A DNA stretch of 64,000 nucleotides from Planctomycetia bacterium (GTDB lineage Bacteria; Planctomycetota; Phycisphaerae; UBA1845; Fen-1342), in NCBI GenBank assembly GCA_015709575.1, contig CP054190.1, positions 3,780,616 through 3,844,615 on the forward strand, written 5' to 3'. The number at the start of each line of letters is the position of its first letter. The first letter of the stretch is position 1. Below the pieces are notes generated by a model that was not told the DNA's origin, did no database searches, and saw only the letters and a program-made list of their open reading frames with translations. The position numbers were made by a program, and so were the translations under genes. Positions 44,713-54,300 of this stretch are shown piece after piece.

Positions 44713-46734
44713 GTGCTGCTGGCCGCCGAAACCACGTCATCACTGCTGAGCCTCGGGCTGACGCTGCCGCTCTGGCCGCTGCTCTCCGCGGTGCTGGTCG
44801 GCATCCTGCTCGCCAGCGGGCGTTTTCGCGGCATGGCGCACGCCGCGGTGATCGCCGGGGCACTCGTCGCGGCCGTGCTGAGCGCGGTGTGGTTCGTGCA
44901 GCTTGCACCCGCGGGCGACGGGCACGGCCCGGATCACGCCCCGTCCGCCGGCATCACCATGGACATTGCCCCGTGGTTCAGCCTCGGCGACGGGCAGATG
45001 GTGGGGTTCAACTATTACGTCGACGGCCTCACCGGCGTGATGCTGCTGGTGGTGACGGCCGTGGCGCTGATGGTGGTGATCTATTCCGTCGGCTACATGA
45101 AGGATCATCACGGCCATCCGGAGCGCGGCTACGAGCGCTTCTTCGCCTTCCTCGGCCTGTTCATTTTCAGCATGCTGATGCTGGTGCTGGCCGGCAACTT
45201 TGTCCTGCTCTATCTGGGGTGGGAGCTGGTCGGCCTGTGCAGTTACCTGCTGATCGGCTTCTACTATCGCAAGCCGGAGGCAGCGGCCGCCGCCAAGAAG
45301 GCCTTCCTGGTCAACCGCATCGGCGACTTCGGCTTCGCGCTGGGCATCTTTGCCCTCTATCAGTACATCCTGCCGCACGTGCAGCCCGGCGAGAACGCGC
45401 TGGATTACGCGGTGGTTTTCCGCCACGCGGCCCAGCTCACCGCCGATCAGACCAATCTCGTGTGCCTGCTGTTGTTCTGCGGGGCGGTGGGCAAGAGCGC
45501 CCAGATTCCGCTCTACGTGTGGCTGCCGGACGCGATGGAAGGCCCCTCGCCGGTGTCGGCGCTGATCCACGCCGCGACGATGGTCACGGCCGGCGTGTAC
45601 ATGGTAGCGCGCTGCGGGCCGCTGTTCGCGAACGCCCCGGACGCCCTGGAAGTGGTGATGTGGGTGGGGGCGATCGGAGCGATCTTCGCCGCGACGATGG
45701 CCATGGCGCAATACGACATGAAACGCATCCTGGCCTATTCGACCATGTCGCAGCTCGCGTACATGTTCGTGGCCCTGGGCTGCGGCGCGCCGGATTCGGC
45801 CGTCTTCCATCTCTACACGCACGCCTTTTTCAAGGCGCTGCTCTTCCTCGCGGCCGGCAGCGTGATGCACGCGATGGGCAATGTGATCGACCTGCGCGAG
45901 TTCAGCGGCCTGCGGAAAGTGCTGCCGACCACGCAGCGATTGATGCTGATCGGCTGCCTGGCGCTGGCGGGCTTCCCGCTGCTGTCGGGCTTCTGGAGCA
46001 AGGACGAAATCCTGCACGCGGCTTTGAATCACAACTTCCCGGTCTTCGTGATCCTGCTGCTCACGTCCTTCATGACCGCCTATTACACCTTCCGCATGTA
46101 TTTCCTGTGCTTCCACGGCCCGGTGCGGCTGCCGGCCGCGGCCGGCGCACACCCGCACGACGCGCCGCCGACGATGGCCGTGCCGATGATGCTGCTGGCC
46201 GCCGGCGCGATCTTCGCCGGATACCTGGGCGTCGCGATCCACCCTGGCAGCCCGCTCGATTCGTTCCTGTTCGTCTTCCAGGGCCACGGCTGGTTCCATC
46301 ACTACGTGCACAATGGCTCGATGGTGGTGACGCCGGTCGAGCACGGCTCGGGCGGCGCGGTGCTGTATTACGTCTCGGCCGCGGTCGGCCTGGCCGGAAT
46401 CTGGATGGCCTGGCGGCGCTACGGCACTGCTCCGCAGGATGAGCCGGACCGCAAGTCGTTCGGGCCGCTGTGGCTGCTGTGGCACGCGCGCTATTACGTG
46501 GACGAGATTTTTGACGCCCTGCTCGTGCAGCCGCTGCGGGCGCTGGGTCAGCTTTTCTTCGCCGTGGATCGGACCGGCGTGGACGGCGCAGTGAACGCCG
46601 TCGGCGGAACGCCGCGAGCGCTGGGCGCGGTGCTGCGCGTCGCGCAGAACGGCATGCTGCAGAGCTACGCGCTGTCAGCCGCGCTGGGCATCGCCGTACT
46701 GGCGCTGCTGTGGCGCTTCATCGGAACGCAGTAA
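44713..46734 (+). CDS. nuoL: NADH-quinone oxidoreductase subunit L
   Basis: Proton-pumping antiporter-like subunit at the far end of the complex I membrane arm. Core signatures are FLGLFIFSMLMLVLAGNFVL, LGWELVGLCSYLLIGFYY, AFLVNRIGDFGFALGIF, QIPLYVWLPDAMEGPSPVSA and STMSQLAYMFVALG. The long lateral helix and final membrane helix fit the C-terminal hydrophobic pattern. 673 aa, slightly longer than usual. Start GTG, 2 nt after the nuoK stop. A hairpin and the nuoM ribosome site follow. Confidence 0.96.
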   Translation: MLLAAETTSSLLSLGLTLPLWPLLSAVLVGILLASGRFRGMAHAAVIAGALVAAVLSAVWFVQLAPAGDGHGPDHAPSAGITMDIAPWFSLGDGQMVGFNYYVDGLTGVMLLVVTAVALMVVIYSVGYMKDHHGHPERGYERFFAFLGLFIFSMLMLVLAGNFVLLYLGWELVGLCSYLLIGFYYRKPEAAAAAKKAFLVNRIGDFGFALGIFALYQYILPHVQPGENALDYAVVFRHAAQLTADQTNLVCLLLFCGAVGKSAQIPLYVWLPDAMEGPSPVSALIHAATMVTAGVYMVARCGPLFANAPDALEVVMWVGAIGAIFAATMAMAQYDMKRILAYSTMSQLAYMFVALGCGAPDSAVFHLYTHAFFKALLFLAAGSVMHAMGNVIDLREFSGLRKVLPTTQRLMLIGCLALAGFPLLSGFWSKDEILHAALNHNFPVFVILLLTSFMTAYYTFRMYFLCFHGPVRLPAAAGAHPHDAPPTMAVPMMLLAAGAIFAGYLGVAIHPGSPLDSFLFVFQGHGWFHHYVHNGSMVVTPVEHGSGGAVLYYVSAAVGLAGIWMAWRRYGTAPQDEPDRKSFGPLWLLWHARYYVDEIFDALLVQPLRALGQLFFAVDRTGVDGAVNAVGGTPRALGAVLRVAQNGMLQSYALSAALGIAVLALLWRFIGTQ

Positions 46735-46747
46735 GGCGACGACGCCC

Positions 46748-46769
46748 GCGGCGGATCGAACCCCGCCGC
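46748..46769 (+). other. Hairpin between nuoL and nuoM
   Basis: Perfect 7-bp inverted repeat GCGGCGG (46748-46754) and CCGCCGC (46763-46769) with an 8-nt loop, in the 45-nt gap just before the nuoM ribosome site GAGG. It has no T-run, so mRNA processing or translation control is more likely than termination. Confidence 0.45.
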
Positions 46770-46779
46770 ATGAGGTTTC

Positions 46780-48393
46780 ATGGAAGCGATCGGCCTGCAC
46801 ATCCTGATCTTCGCCCCCTTCGCCGCGGCGCTGGCGATCTGGTCGCTGCCCGCGTCGCGCGGCGACCTGGCCTACCGCATCAGCCTGGCGGTCGGCGGCA
46901 TGGTCTGCGCCATCGGACTGGGGCTGTGGTGGGTCACCACCGGCGACCCCGAAGCGCTGACCGGCGAAACGCGCGTGACATGGGTCACGATCGCCGACAC
47001 CGCCGCCAGCGCCGGCGTCACGATCCGCTACCACGTCGGGCTGGACGCGATCTCAGCCGCGCTGGTCGGCCTGACCGCGCTGCTGGTGCCGCTCTCGATC
47101 GCCTGCGGGGCGGTGTCCATCCGCGAGCGGGCCACCGAATATTACGCCTGGCTGATGGTGCTGACCGGCGCGATGTTCGGCGTCTTCGCGGCGCGGGACG
47201 TGCTGCTGTTCTACATCTTCTTCGAGTTCACGCTGGTCCCGCTCTACTTTCTGATCGGCGTCTGGGGCGGGCCGGATCGTCGCTACGCGGCCAACAAGTT
47301 CTTCCTCTACACCTTCGTCGGCAGCGTCATTACGTTCGCCGGCATCCTGTACCTGGCGATTCGCGCAGCCGACGGCGGCGCGATCGACTTTGACCTGCTG
47401 CGGCTGTCGTCGCTGTCGCTCAGTGCGACCGAGCAATCGCTGCTCTTTCTGGCGCTCTTCTGCGGCTTTGCGATCAAGGTGCCCTTCTTCCCGCTGCACA
47501 CCTGGCTGCCGCTGGCGCATACCGAGGCGCCGACGGCCGGGTCGGTGCTGCTGGCCGGTGTGCTGCTCAAGCTGGGGACCTATGGCTTCCTGCGTTTCAG
47601 CCTGCCGATGACGCCCGAGGGGGCGGTCGCCTGGGCGCCGTTCATGGGCGGACTGGCGATCTGCGGCATCATCTACGGCGCATTGATCTCGTGGGTCCAG
47701 CGCGACGTGAAGAAGCTGGTCGCGTATTCGTCCGTTTCGCACCTGGGCTTCTGCATGCTCGGCATGTTCAGCATGATGTCGGCCGGGCTGACCGGCTCCG
47801 TGCTCTACATGGTGAATCACGGCATCAACACCGGCGCCCTATTCCTCGTCGTCGGCATGATCTACGACCGCTATCACACCCGCGACATGGACAAGCTCGG
47901 CGGCCTGGCCCGCCAGATGCCCGTGATGAGCTTTTTCCTGATCATCTTCGTGCTCGCCAGCGTCGGCCTGCCGCTGACGAACGGCTTCATCAGCGAGTTC
48001 ACGGTGCTCTTCGCCGCCTATCAATCCAAGGTGCTCGGGCCGGCCTTCGGCGCGATGGGCGCGCTCGGCATCCTGCTCGGCGCGATCTACATGCTGTACA
48101 TGACCGGCAAGGTGCTGTTCGGCCCGCTGAATGAGCCGCACGGCGGCCCCGACCTGCACGACGGCCGCCTCAAGCCCGACCTGACGCGCCGCGAAATCGC
48201 AATCCTCGCGCCGCTGGCGGCACTGGTGCTGATCCTCGGCGTCGCCCCGAAGGTGCTGACCAACACGCTCGAACCGGTGCTGGAGTCGCGCGTGTTGGCG
48301 CGGGTCGCGCCGTTTGTCGCGCCTGCGGCCCCGGCCACCGGTCGCACCGTCGCATCCGCCCTGCCGGGCGTAGCCCCGTCGGAGGCGCCGTAA
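46780..48393 (+). CDS. nuoM: NADH-quinone oxidoreductase subunit M
   Basis: Second antiporter-like proton-pumping subunit of complex I. Signatures are FYIFFEFTLVPLYFLIGVWGG, KVPFFPLHTWLPLAHTEAP, GSVLLAGVLLKLGTYGFLR and VAYSSVSHLGFCMLGMFS. About 14 hydrophobic helices over 537 aa, the normal size. The ATG is preceded by GAGG with only 4 nt spacing. Its TAA stop overlaps the nuoN start (TAATG), indicating translational coupling. Confidence 0.96.
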   Translation: MEAIGLHILIFAPFAAALAIWSLPASRGDLAYRISLAVGGMVCAIGLGLWWVTTGDPEALTGETRVTWVTIADTAASAGVTIRYHVGLDAISAALVGLTALLVPLSIACGAVSIRERATEYYAWLMVLTGAMFGVFAARDVLLFYIFFEFTLVPLYFLIGVWGGPDRRYAANKFFLYTFVGSVITFAGILYLAIRAADGGAIDFDLLRLSSLSLSATEQSLLFLALFCGFAIKVPFFPLHTWLPLAHTEAPTAGSVLLAGVLLKLGTYGFLRFSLPMTPEGAVAWAPFMGGLAICGIIYGALISWVQRDVKKLVAYSSVSHLGFCMLGMFSMMSAGLTGSVLYMVNHGINTGALFLVVGMIYDRYHTRDMDKLGGLARQMPVMSFFLIIFVLASVGLPLTNGFISEFTVLFAAYQSKVLGPAFGAMGALGILLGAIYMLYMTGKVLFGPLNEPHGGPDLHDGRLKPDLTRREIAILAPLAALVLILGVAPKVLTNTLEPVLESRVLARVAPFVAPAAPATGRTVASALPGVAPSEAP

Positions 48394-50057
48394 TGCCCGA
48401 GTCGTTTTACCCGCTGCTGAACATCCCCGGCCTGCTGCCGGAAATTCTGCTGGTCGCGGCCGGTTGCGCCGTGCTGCTGATGATCGGCCCCTCGCGCCGC
48501 TACGTCCCCTGGACGGCGCTAGGCGCCGTGATCGGCGCGCTGGCGCTGTTGCTGTGGGGCGCGCCGCACCCCGGCGCCGGAAGCGGCATGCGCTTCACCA
48601 GCGCCGCCGATTTCGTCCGCCACGCCACGCTGGTCGTCGGCGCATTGCTCACCCTGATCGCCTTCGCCCAGCCGCGCGACGACGAGCGCGGCGAGTTTTT
48701 CTCGATGATGCTCTTCTCGCTGGCCGGCCTGATGCTGCTCGGCGGCGCGTCCGATCTCGTGCTGCTTTTCGTCGCGCTGGAGCTGGTCAGCATTCCGACC
48801 TACGTGCTGGTCGTCCTCAGCCGCCACAACGAGCGCTCGCTCGAGGCCGGCACCAAGTACTTCTATCTCGGCGCGATGGCCGCGGCGGTCACCGCGTACG
48901 GCTTCTCGTTCCTGTACGGCGTCGCGGGCAGCGCCGACCTCGGCCGCGTCGCCACGGCCGTCACCGCCGCCCTGGCCGCACCCGGCACCGTGCCGCACGC
49001 CTTCGCCGTCGCCGGGCTGATGCTCTCCCTGGCCGGGCTGTTCTTCAAAATCGCGGCCGTGCCGCTGCATCTCTACATCGCGGATGTGTATGAGGGCGCG
49101 GCCTCCAGCGTGGCCGGCCTGCTGGGATTCGTACCGAAGCTGGCGGGGATTGTTGCGATCGTCAAGATGATCGAAGCCGCCGGCTGGTCCACCGACCGCG
49201 GCGCGCTCTTCTGGACGTTGTGGCTGTGCGCCGCGCTGAGCATGACCATCGGCAACGTGCTCGCGCTGCGGCAACACAGCATCAAGCGCATGCTGGCCTA
49301 TTCCGGCATCGCCCATTCGGGCTACATGCTGGTCGGCCTGATGGCGGCCGGGCTGTATGCCCGCGAAGGGTCGCAGGTGGGCGGCCTGATGGCCGACGGC
49401 CCCGGAGCGGTGTTCTACTACGCCGTCGCCTACGGCATCGCCAACCTCTGCGCATTCGCCGTGCTCGGGGCACTGCGCATCCGCGGCGCGGCCTGCGAAA
49501 CCGTCCGCGACGTGGCCGGGCTGCTTCGCCGCCAGCCGGCGCTGGCGTTGATCCTGGTCATCGCCATGTTCACGCTGATGGGATTGCCGCCCACGCCGGG
49601 CTTCTGGGGCAAGCTCTCGCTCTTCGGCAGCGCCTGGAGCGCCGCCGCCAGCGCCCCGGCCGACGTGCAGTGGTGGATCGGCGCGCTGGTGATCCTGGCC
49701 GTGGTGAACTCCGCCATCGGCGCGGCCTATTACCTGCGGGTCATCGCCGCCTGCATCCTGTACGAGAGTGATGAGCCGGCCGACGCGATTCCGGCGCAGA
49801 CGCCCCAATTCGGCGCCACCATGGCCGGCGTGCTGCTGCTGATCTACAGCTTCTTCCCCAACCCGCTGCTCATGATGAGCCGCACCGCGACGCGCGACCT
49901 GCGCGACCCGCTGGGCTTCGTGGTAGCCGCTCCGGCGAACGCACGCTCCGTCGCCCGGCTTGAACCCGCAGCCGGTTCGCCCGACCGGGATCCGCGCTCG
50001 AGCATGCTCGACGCACACTCCGCAGCCGGGCCGGCCGCAGCACCGTCCGCGCGGTAG
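48393..50057 (+). CDS. nuoN: NADH-quinone oxidoreductase subunit N
   Basis: Third antiporter-like subunit, linking NuoJ/K to NuoM. Family blocks are LLFVALELVSIPTYVLV, ALEAGTKYFYLGA-like SLEAGTKYFYLGAMAAAV, VPLHLYIADVYEGAASSVAG, MLAYSGIAHSGYMLVG and GLPPTPGFWGKL. The body ends with a helix near residue 500; the last 50 residues are a polar Ala/Pro tail. 554 aa. Starts on the nuoM stop codon. It is the last nuo gene here; the opposing MOSC-GNAT gene ends 43 nt later. Confidence 0.95.
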   Translation: MPESFYPLLNIPGLLPEILLVAAGCAVLLMIGPSRRYVPWTALGAVIGALALLLWGAPHPGAGSGMRFTSAADFVRHATLVVGALLTLIAFAQPRDDERGEFFSMMLFSLAGLMLLGGASDLVLLFVALELVSIPTYVLVVLSRHNERSLEAGTKYFYLGAMAAAVTAYGFSFLYGVAGSADLGRVATAVTAALAAPGTVPHAFAVAGLMLSLAGLFFKIAAVPLHLYIADVYEGAASSVAGLLGFVPKLAGIVAIVKMIEAAGWSTDRGALFWTLWLCAALSMTIGNVLALRQHSIKRMLAYSGIAHSGYMLVGLMAAGLYAREGSQVGGLMADGPGAVFYYAVAYGIANLCAFAVLGALRIRGAACETVRDVAGLLRRQPALALILVIAMFTLMGLPPTPGFWGKLSLFGSAWSAAASAPADVQWWIGALVILAVVNSAIGAAYYLRVIAACILYESDEPADAIPAQTPQFGATMAGVLLLIYSFFPNPLLMMSRTATRDLRDPLGFVVAAPANARSVARLEPAAGSPDRDPRSSMLDAHSAAGPAAAPSAR

Positions 50058-50099
50058 CGCTGCGTCGCATCGGCAGCGCACGCCGAGGTCGATCCCGTC

Positions 50100-51059
50100 T
50101 CACGCCGAAGGCGACGCACTGTCTGCCGCTGCGCGATTCGAATCACCGTCCGCCCCATTGTTTTGGTACACCCCCGCGTTCAGGATCTCCATGTACCGAT
50201 CCGGGTAGGTCAGAGGGCCGAAACCGAAACGCGCATACAGCCCGTGCGCATCGAGCGTCGAGAGCACAAATCGCCGAAGCCCCTGCAGCTCCGGATGCGC
50301 CAGGATGCACTCCATCAGCCACACCGACAGCCCGCGGCCGCGCTCGCCCTCGTCGATGAACACGTCCGACAGATAGGCGTACGTCGAACGGTCGGTGATG
50401 ACCCGCGCCACGCCGATCTGCCGTTCGCCCTCGTAAACGCCGAAGCACAGCGCTCCCGTGATCGAGCGCAGCACCGTCTCGCGCGGAATCCCGGCCGCCC
50501 ACCGCGACCGCGACAGAAAGCCGTGTACCACATCCACGTCCATGCGGGTCGTGTCGGTGCTGATGCACACGTCGCCGCGCCGCCACTCCTGATGCTCGCG
50601 TTGCCATTCAACCGCATCGCCGACGCGGATCTCCCCGCCGCGGACAACCCGCGCTCTCAAGCCGCCGCGGTGCAGCAAGGCCGCGACCGCCCCGCGCTGC
50701 GTGCGGCCTTCCAGCGTCTTGCACGGCTCGCACTGCCGCGCTCCGGCCAGCACGACGGAGCCGATGCGGAAGCGCCGCCCGATCAGGTGCGCGAGTGGCA
50801 CGCCGCGACAGAGCAGGTTGCGACGCGAGTCGGCATGCGAGAGTCGCACTCCGGCCTCCCGTTCCGCCGCCAGCAGCCCCTCCTCCTCGATCAGCGTGAC
50901 CTGCCAGTCGCCGGGAGCTTTTGAGGTGCCCGACGACACTTCACCGGCGTTGTGGTCCCCCTCCAGCCCGATATCCGCGACCGCCCGCACACGCTCCAGC
51001 GGGATCGGCGGCGCGCCCGGCGACGGACACACCTGGATGGACAGAATCTCCCCGATCAT
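50100..51059 (-). CDS. MOSC-GNAT fusion protein
   Basis: About 319 residues with two parts. Residues 1-155 are a MOSC domain: IGLEGDHNAG, a SRRNLLCRGVPL block and the ARQCEPCKTLE segment with the cysteines that bind molybdenum cofactor or its sulphur in the family. Residues about 165-300 are a GNAT acetyltransferase: YAYLSDVFIDEGERGRGLSVWL contains the acetyl-CoA loop (Q/R-x-x-G-x-G/A type), and HGLYARFGFGPL is the usual C-terminal motif. The reading frame is continuous, with GGAGG 7 nt before the ATG. A polar tail follows. The joint function is unknown; acetylation or detoxification of an N- or S-containing small molecule is only a guess. Confidence 0.87.
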   Translation of the reverse strand: MIGEILSIQVCPSPGAPPIPLERVRAVADIGLEGDHNAGEVSSGTSKAPGDWQVTLIEEEGLLAAEREAGVRLSHADSRRNLLCRGVPLAHLIGRRFRIGSVVLAGARQCEPCKTLEGRTQRGAVAALLHRGGLRARVVRGGEIRVGDAVEWQREHQEWRRGDVCISTDTTRMDVDVVHGFLSRSRWAAGIPRETVLRSITGALCFGVYEGERQIGVARVITDRSTYAYLSDVFIDEGERGRGLSVWLMECILAHPELQGLRRFVLSTLDAHGLYARFGFGPLTYPDRYMEILNAGVYQNNGADGDSNRAAADSASPSA

Positions 51060-51266
51060 GACTCATCCTCCGACCGGCCGGGTTGGCGAACCAGCATGAA
51101 GGGGATCATACGCCTCTCGGCGCACCTCGGTTCACCCCTCCGGCACCGCCGGTACCCATCAAACAGCTTGCACTGGTGGGACGAACGATCGTAGCCACAG
51201 ATAGCCATCCCCCAGGGAGGCCGCGCAACTGCGCCACAACCTCTTCGTCCTCCGCGCTCCGTTGAC

Positions 51267-51313
51267 AAAAAAAAGACCGGCGGGCCGATGGGAGGTTCCC
51301 ATCGACCCGCCGG
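51267..51313 (-). terminator. Strong intrinsic terminator
   Basis: On the minus strand, a 17-bp stem (16 paired; arms at 51297-51313 and 51277-51293) with a 3-nt loop is followed by TCTTTTTTTT. It lies about 40 nt after the stop of the mosaic gene ending at 51355 and should end that transcript. Confidence 0.92.
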
Positions 51314-51354
51314 GGTTTGGCTAATCAGCCTGCGTATCTACGAACTCACCCGGA

Positions 51355-54300
51355 TTACGGGCAGCTCGAACCGATACCGCCCGGCGTACCGCCCAGCAGG
51401 ATGCAACCGGCCGGACGGATGTCCGCGCACAGGCCGCCTCCCAGGTCGCACGCCTGAGCCACGCAGTGCGGGCAGGGGTCGCCCGGCGCCGGGGTGTTGA
51501 CGATGCAATCAACGAACGGATCGATGTCGAAGTTATTGAAGACACCGTCGCAGTTGATGTCGCCCCAGCAACGACGCTTGGCCCAGCAATCCTCGGTGCC
51601 GCCCAGGCCCAGGTACGCCGCCGACGCCGTCGGCGGAACGTCCGGACCCGTCGCACCGGTCGGACCATCCACGATACCGGCCACGAAGTAGTCGATATCG
51701 AAGTTGTTGACCGAGCCGTCGCAGTTGGCGTCGCCGGTGAGCACGTCGATGCACGGATCCGGCGGGATGCAGACCGCCGCCAGAGGCGTGATCAGGAGCT
51801 TCCAGCGCAGCAGCACGCCCGTATCCGCACCCGCGTCGTCGTCGATCGCCAGCGTCCAGGCGCCATTGGCGTTCTGGCCGTCGAAGGCGCTCAACAGACC
51901 GCCGCCGGCGGTGCTCGGAGCGTACGAACCCAGCGTCGGCGTGCCGCACACGACCGCGCCGGCCTCATCATCGGCCGTCACGTTCATGTTGTCGTTGCCG
52001 ACGCACGCGTCCTGCCACAGGAACATGCTCGTCGCGTTGTGCGACAGGCGGATGTCCAGATCGGCCAGGAACGTGTGGTTGATCTCAAGCTCGACGTCCA
52101 CGTCCGCGATGCCGTAGTTCTCCGGCACGTTGATGACGTCGACCGTCGGGAACGCGCCGATCGGGCTGTCCGGAATGACCGCGTTCGGTGACGACTCATA
52201 GCCGCGCACCGCCGCCGTCAGACCGCACGCGCCGCCGACGAACGACCCGCCCAGCGACGAGCAGGTGCCCGGCAGCGTGAACAGGCACAGATCATCCGGC
52301 AGGCAGCACGCGCCCGGAGCCGGGCACACGTTCGGATCGCAATCCGTACCCGGACCCTGCGATTCACCGCCCGCCGCCGCGCACAGCGACACGAGCAGAT
52401 CCTGGCACGAACCGTCGAGGAAGCAGCAGGCCTCCGGCTGCGGGCACGGATTCGGCGTGCAGCTCGAACCGGCGCCCTGGCTGACACCGCCCGCGGCGGC
52501 GCAGTCCGGACCGGTCAGCAGCTGGCACGAGCCGTCCGTGAAGCAGCAGGCCGGCAGCGGGCAACTGACATCGTCGCAGCTGATGCCATCACCCTGATAC
52601 GTGCCGCCCGCGTCAAGGCAGTCATCTTCGAACACTTCCACGCAGACGCCGTTCGGCAGGCAGCAGGCGCCTTCCAGGTTGCACGACGACAGCAGCGTCG
52701 CGATCACCGACCAGCTGTTCAGCGTGCCGGTGTCGGCCCCGGCCTGATCCTCCAGGCTCAGGACCCAGTTGCCGTTGACGTCCATGCCGTCATAGGCGCT
52801 GAGAACCTGGCCGGCCGTCGCGCTGTTCGGGTTGTACGAACCCAGCGTCGGCGAACCGCACACCAACGCGCCGGCCTCATCGTCGGCCGTCACGTTCATG
52901 TTGTCGTTGCCGCCGCAGTCACGGCTCCACAGGATCACGTTCGTGGCGTTGTGCGACACGAAAATGTCCAGGTCGCCCAGGAACGTGTGCGTGATCGTCA
53001 TCGCGATGTCCACGTCCAGGATCGTGCCGGTGTCGAGCACCGTGATGGTGTCCGTCACCGCCGCCGCCGGGCTGTCCGGAATCGCCAGGTTCGGGTTGGA
53101 CGTGTAGGTGCGCAGACCGCCCGGAGTCGGGCACGGGCCGCCGAGGAACGTGCCGCCGAGATCGACGCACGCGGCCTCGATCACCTGGATGCACGCATTG
53201 TCCGGCGGCAGGCAGCAGGCGCCCACCGGCGGGCAGTTCGCCGCTTCCGTCGCACAATCCGAGCCGACGCCGCGCGACAGGCCGTCGCAGAACAGCGGCG
53301 AAATGTCGGCGCAACCGCCGGCCGCGAGGCAGCAGGCCTCGACCGCCGGGCAGTCACCCGCACCGCAGCTCGTGCCGGCGCCGCGCGAGATGCCGCCGCC
53401 GGCCGCACAGATGGCCGGGATCACATCCGAGCAGCTGCCGTCAATGAAGCAGCAGGCCTGCGGAGGCGGGCAGACGTTCGGCGTGCAGTTCGAGCCGGCG
53501 CCCTGGTTGATGCCCGGGGCCACGCACGCGAACGGCGCGAGCTCAAGGCACGATCCATCCGGATAGCAGCAGGCTTCCGTACCCGGGCAGATCGCGGACA
53601 TGCAGTCCGATCCGGCGCCCTGGCTCAGACCGCCAGGCAGCGCACAGTCGGACGGGCACCGATCCTCACAGGTGCCGTCCGGCAGGCAGCAAGCCACCGT
53701 CGGGCACTCTTCGATCGTCAGCTCATACGCCGCGAAGTTCGGCGCCGGGAACGTGTCGATCATCAGGTAGTAGCTGCCCGGCGCGAGCGACACATTCGTC
53801 ATCGTGTCGACCGTCGCCGAGGTGATCGCCAGGCGGATGCAGTCACCCGCCAGAGCGCCCAGCGGGCAGGTGTCGTCAAGACCCATGCCCAGCCACATCG
53901 AGCCGCCCGCCACGCCGCCGTTCAGCGTGATGTTCACGCAGATCGGGTCGGAGACGACCAGCTCGTAGATGATGTCTTCGCCGCCGTCATACGAACCCAT
54001 GCAGGTCGTCGAGTACTCATTGACCTTGCCCTGCGTGGTGTTCAGATCGACATAGGGCAGCGCGCCCGGAATGTCGACTTCGATCGGGTTGTTGCAGTTC
54101 TGGCCGGGGTTGGTGTCCGGGCAGACCGCCGTGAGGCAGTCCGAGCCGGTGCCCTGCGGCGCGCCGCCCGCCGCCGTGCAGGCAGCCGGGAGAGCGGTGA
54201 AGCAACTGGTATCGCCGCGGCAGCAGGCCTCAGGCTGCGGGCAGGGGTTCGGGTCGCAGTTCGAGCCAAGTCCCTGGGCGATGCCGGTGCAGAAGCCCGG

